In this document: positions 18,374 through 19,888 of the stretch, piece by piece
How positions within the stretch are numbered: the first letter of the stretch is position 1
Layout: every line of letters begins with the position of its first letter
Source: Termitomyces sp. T153
Lineage: Eukaryota > Basidiomycota > Agaricomycetes > Agaricales > Lyophyllaceae
Length of the DNA stretch: 19,888 nt
NCBI GenBank assembly: GCA_018296165.2
Contig: JACKQL020000272.1
Coordinates: 1 to 19,888, forward strand
Reading direction: 5' to 3'
The notes under the pieces: model-generated
Told to the model about the DNA's origin: nothing
The model's database searches: none
The model's input: only the letters and a program-made list of their open reading frames with translations
Position numbers and translations under genes: made by a program

Positions 18374-18596
18374 ATGAATAACAACCCTGCAGCTTGTTGT
18401 ACTCACATGCCTCTGCACAATGACACCACTGCACCTAAGTGGGATGAGAATTGCCCTAGGGAATTACCTCAGTATTTCAAAGAATTGGAATATCCCTTTG
18501 CTGACTATGGTATTGCTGATGATACCCAGAAGAAGGAATATGCAGCTCAATATGTCTCCTACAACATGATGGAAACCTGGCTTGGCTTACTAGAAG
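18374..18596 (+). pseudogene. gag of element 3, N-terminal fragment
   Basis: The frame begins MNNNPAACCTHMPLHNDTTA and continues APKWDENCPRELPQYFKELE, YPFADYGIADDTQKKEYAAQ and YVSYNMMETWLGLLE. This is the start of gag as found in many mushroom gypsy elements. The ATG could instead be at 18407 (MPLHND). The frame is cut at about 18597, where a CpG-rich family-2 LTR fragment begins; codons beyond that point (to 18640) belong to the LTR. The rest of this element is not in the window. Confidence 0.75.
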
Positions 18597-18786
18597 ACGG
18601 GGGCTCAGTACATTGGCGAGTCCTTACTAGGCAGACGTGATGTCCTGCGCTTATAACCAGGCGTCTGGAGTTGGAGTGGAGGTGGGGAAGGCTTGCGAGG
18701 GGGTCCTAGGGAAAGCGGCTCAAGCAAGTCCTGAATGGTCTGGAGGAGTCTAAGACCAAAGGTACTGGTTGTTGACCCAGGGCGGG
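18597..18786 (-). mobile_element. Fragment of a family-2 LTR
   Basis: GGGGGCTCAGTACATTGG and GAGTCCTTACTAGGCAG match the solo LTR at 1242-1280, and the following bases align with the reverse complement of about 11650-11800 in the LTR at 10702-11853. It is in minus orientation, CpG-rich, and lacks the first ~19 bp of the LTR end (TGTCAGGTTCCGCTGACC). Similarity weakens after about 18755, and the fragment ends where the next LTR begins at 18787. Confidence 0.7.
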
Positions 18787-19887
18787 TGTCAGGGCTAATT
18801 CATGGGCACGCAAATAGATTGCGGTGATGAGCCCCAGTTATCGCTGAGCACCTTTTTCGGCGGTTCAGACTTAGCGGCAGCTGACTACTTCGAATTTGAC
18901 ACAAGTCACAACACTCAGCGCACGGGACTTGGCCCTAGGATTGGACCGAAGCACAAGACTCTAGTGACCACGAGACTTATCGATCACGGGGAACATCACG
19001 CGAAGCCTGGAACATGGGCCTGGACCATCAAGGCCTAGACCCCCTTGGCAACGATTATTAGCGACCTTAGCAATCCTGGCGACAAAACGGCGTCCCTTTA
19101 CTATATATGGACATATTACCAGACGCGTACCTTTTTACTATCATTCCCCTTGTCGAGCTTACCAACATCCCTGAACGGTGTTCTTACTTCAGGTATTGAC
19201 ATCGGACTCGTTCTCTTTTTGGTTCTTATTAGCAATTAGTCGTTGCCAAGGCCTCACCTATGACTTTTTACTTAGTTACGGACTGACGCCTGGCACGCAA
19301 CCTAAACACCGTGGCAGATGCCGCCGCTAGTGGCGCTTAATTACTTACCTTCCCTTACTATACTTTGAAAACGTATAAATACTGCCTGCACATAGACATC
19401 ACCCCATCGAATTTTACCATCGCATCACCATCGTATTACTCCCCCATCTATAAGCTACCAGCTTAAGGGTATCATTTACCTCATCTCATTCCCTCATCTC
19501 GTCTTCGACCTTGGCTTAGCGACAAACCTCTCCAACTTCGACCTCAACTTAGTGTGGTACTGACTACGGGTGCCTATTAGCGTTATTTCAACTTAGTGAT
19601 GCTAGCAATTGCGGCTAGCGATAAGTTTACGTTTGTCCTTCGATCTCAGTTTTACTCTTACCACTGTCTCTCTCCTTTATTCTCCCCGCCACCGTTTCAG
19701 TTTCGCTGTGACTATCGTTAGCAGTAGCGATTCTTTTCGACTTCACTTCCATGCCACCACTTTAGCTCTAGTTCTCTGGGACGGTTACTGACTCGCCCTC
19801 AACTATTAACTTCCTATTGCCAGCTACCCCATCTAGTGACAAGTGTTAGGTTTCCTGCACGGCACTAGGCGGCATAGGAGCACATCA
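18787..19887 (+). mobile_element. Family-3 LTR, CpG-rich (young)
   Basis: It starts TGTCAGGGCTAATT and ends GGAGCACATCA, and is homologous in order to the old LTR at 16392-18008. CG dinucleotides are frequent, so it is younger or unmethylated. The base after its end is G, whereas the old LTR continues with TTTTGG, so its right flank is not the primer-binding site seen after the old LTR. The five bases before it are GCGGG, so a solo LTR with that duplication would also start with G. The window ends one base later. Confidence 0.8.
19374..19381 (+). promoter_or_regulatory. TATA box of the young family-3 LTR
   Basis: TATAAATA followed by CTGCCTGCACATAGA; conserved with the old copy at 16997. Confidence 0.7.
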
Positions 19888-19888
19888 G

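Overview
The window looks like a piece of a filamentous basidiomycete (agaricomycete, mushroom-type) genome in which one intact host gene sits among nested Ty3/gypsy-type LTR retroelements. The case rests on the ~75-nt GT-AG introns, a fungal type I Baeyer-Villiger monooxygenase (BVMO), and LTR elements whose gag, chromodomain-bearing pol and LTR architecture match mushroom chromoviruses. No species can be named from sequence alone.

Layout. Positions 1-1181 are CpG-poor and hold no recognisable gene, only a three-copy 52-bp tandem repeat. Positions 1182-8477 are a complete but dead chromovirus (element 1). It has two LTRs of exactly 369 bp, gag, then protease-RT-RNase H-integrase-chromodomain in one frame, a polypurine tract, and a flanking AAAC duplication. 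Its 5' LTR is split by a 1161-bp solo LTR of a second family (1222-2382, minus strand) with a perfect 5-bp duplication, GTTCT. Before element 1 arrived, 1-1181 and 8478 onward were contiguous. Positions 8802 to about 10210 carry a decayed, intron-containing minus-strand gene for a Cys-rich/coiled-coil protein of unknown function. It is followed on the plus strand by an LTR of the second family (10702-11853), which has a polypurine-like stretch on its left, as a 3' LTR would.

Positions 12007-12366 hold a decayed Cys-rich reading frame, possibly transposon-derived. CpG content returns to normal at about 12480. After 1.4 kb without a supported gene comes the one intact gene, the two-exon BVMO (13857-15577, 548 aa). 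From about 15850 the sequence is CpG-poor again: a 60-bp tandem repeat, then the 5' LTR (about 16392-18008), primer-binding-site candidate and first part of gag of a third element. Its gag is cut at about 18597 by a CpG-rich fragment of the second LTR family. A CpG-rich LTR of the third family (18787-19887) follows and runs to the window edge.

How it fits together. Two compositional states alternate with sharp edges. Old insertions have lost nearly all CpG, with CA and TG in its place; stop codons in pol are mostly TGA where Arg (CGA) is expected. Younger insertions and the BVMO region keep CpG. This reads as long-term cytosine methylation and deamination of older repeats, followed by fresh insertions of LTR families 2 and 3 and their reduction to solo LTRs. 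The BVMO is the only feature expected to make a working protein.
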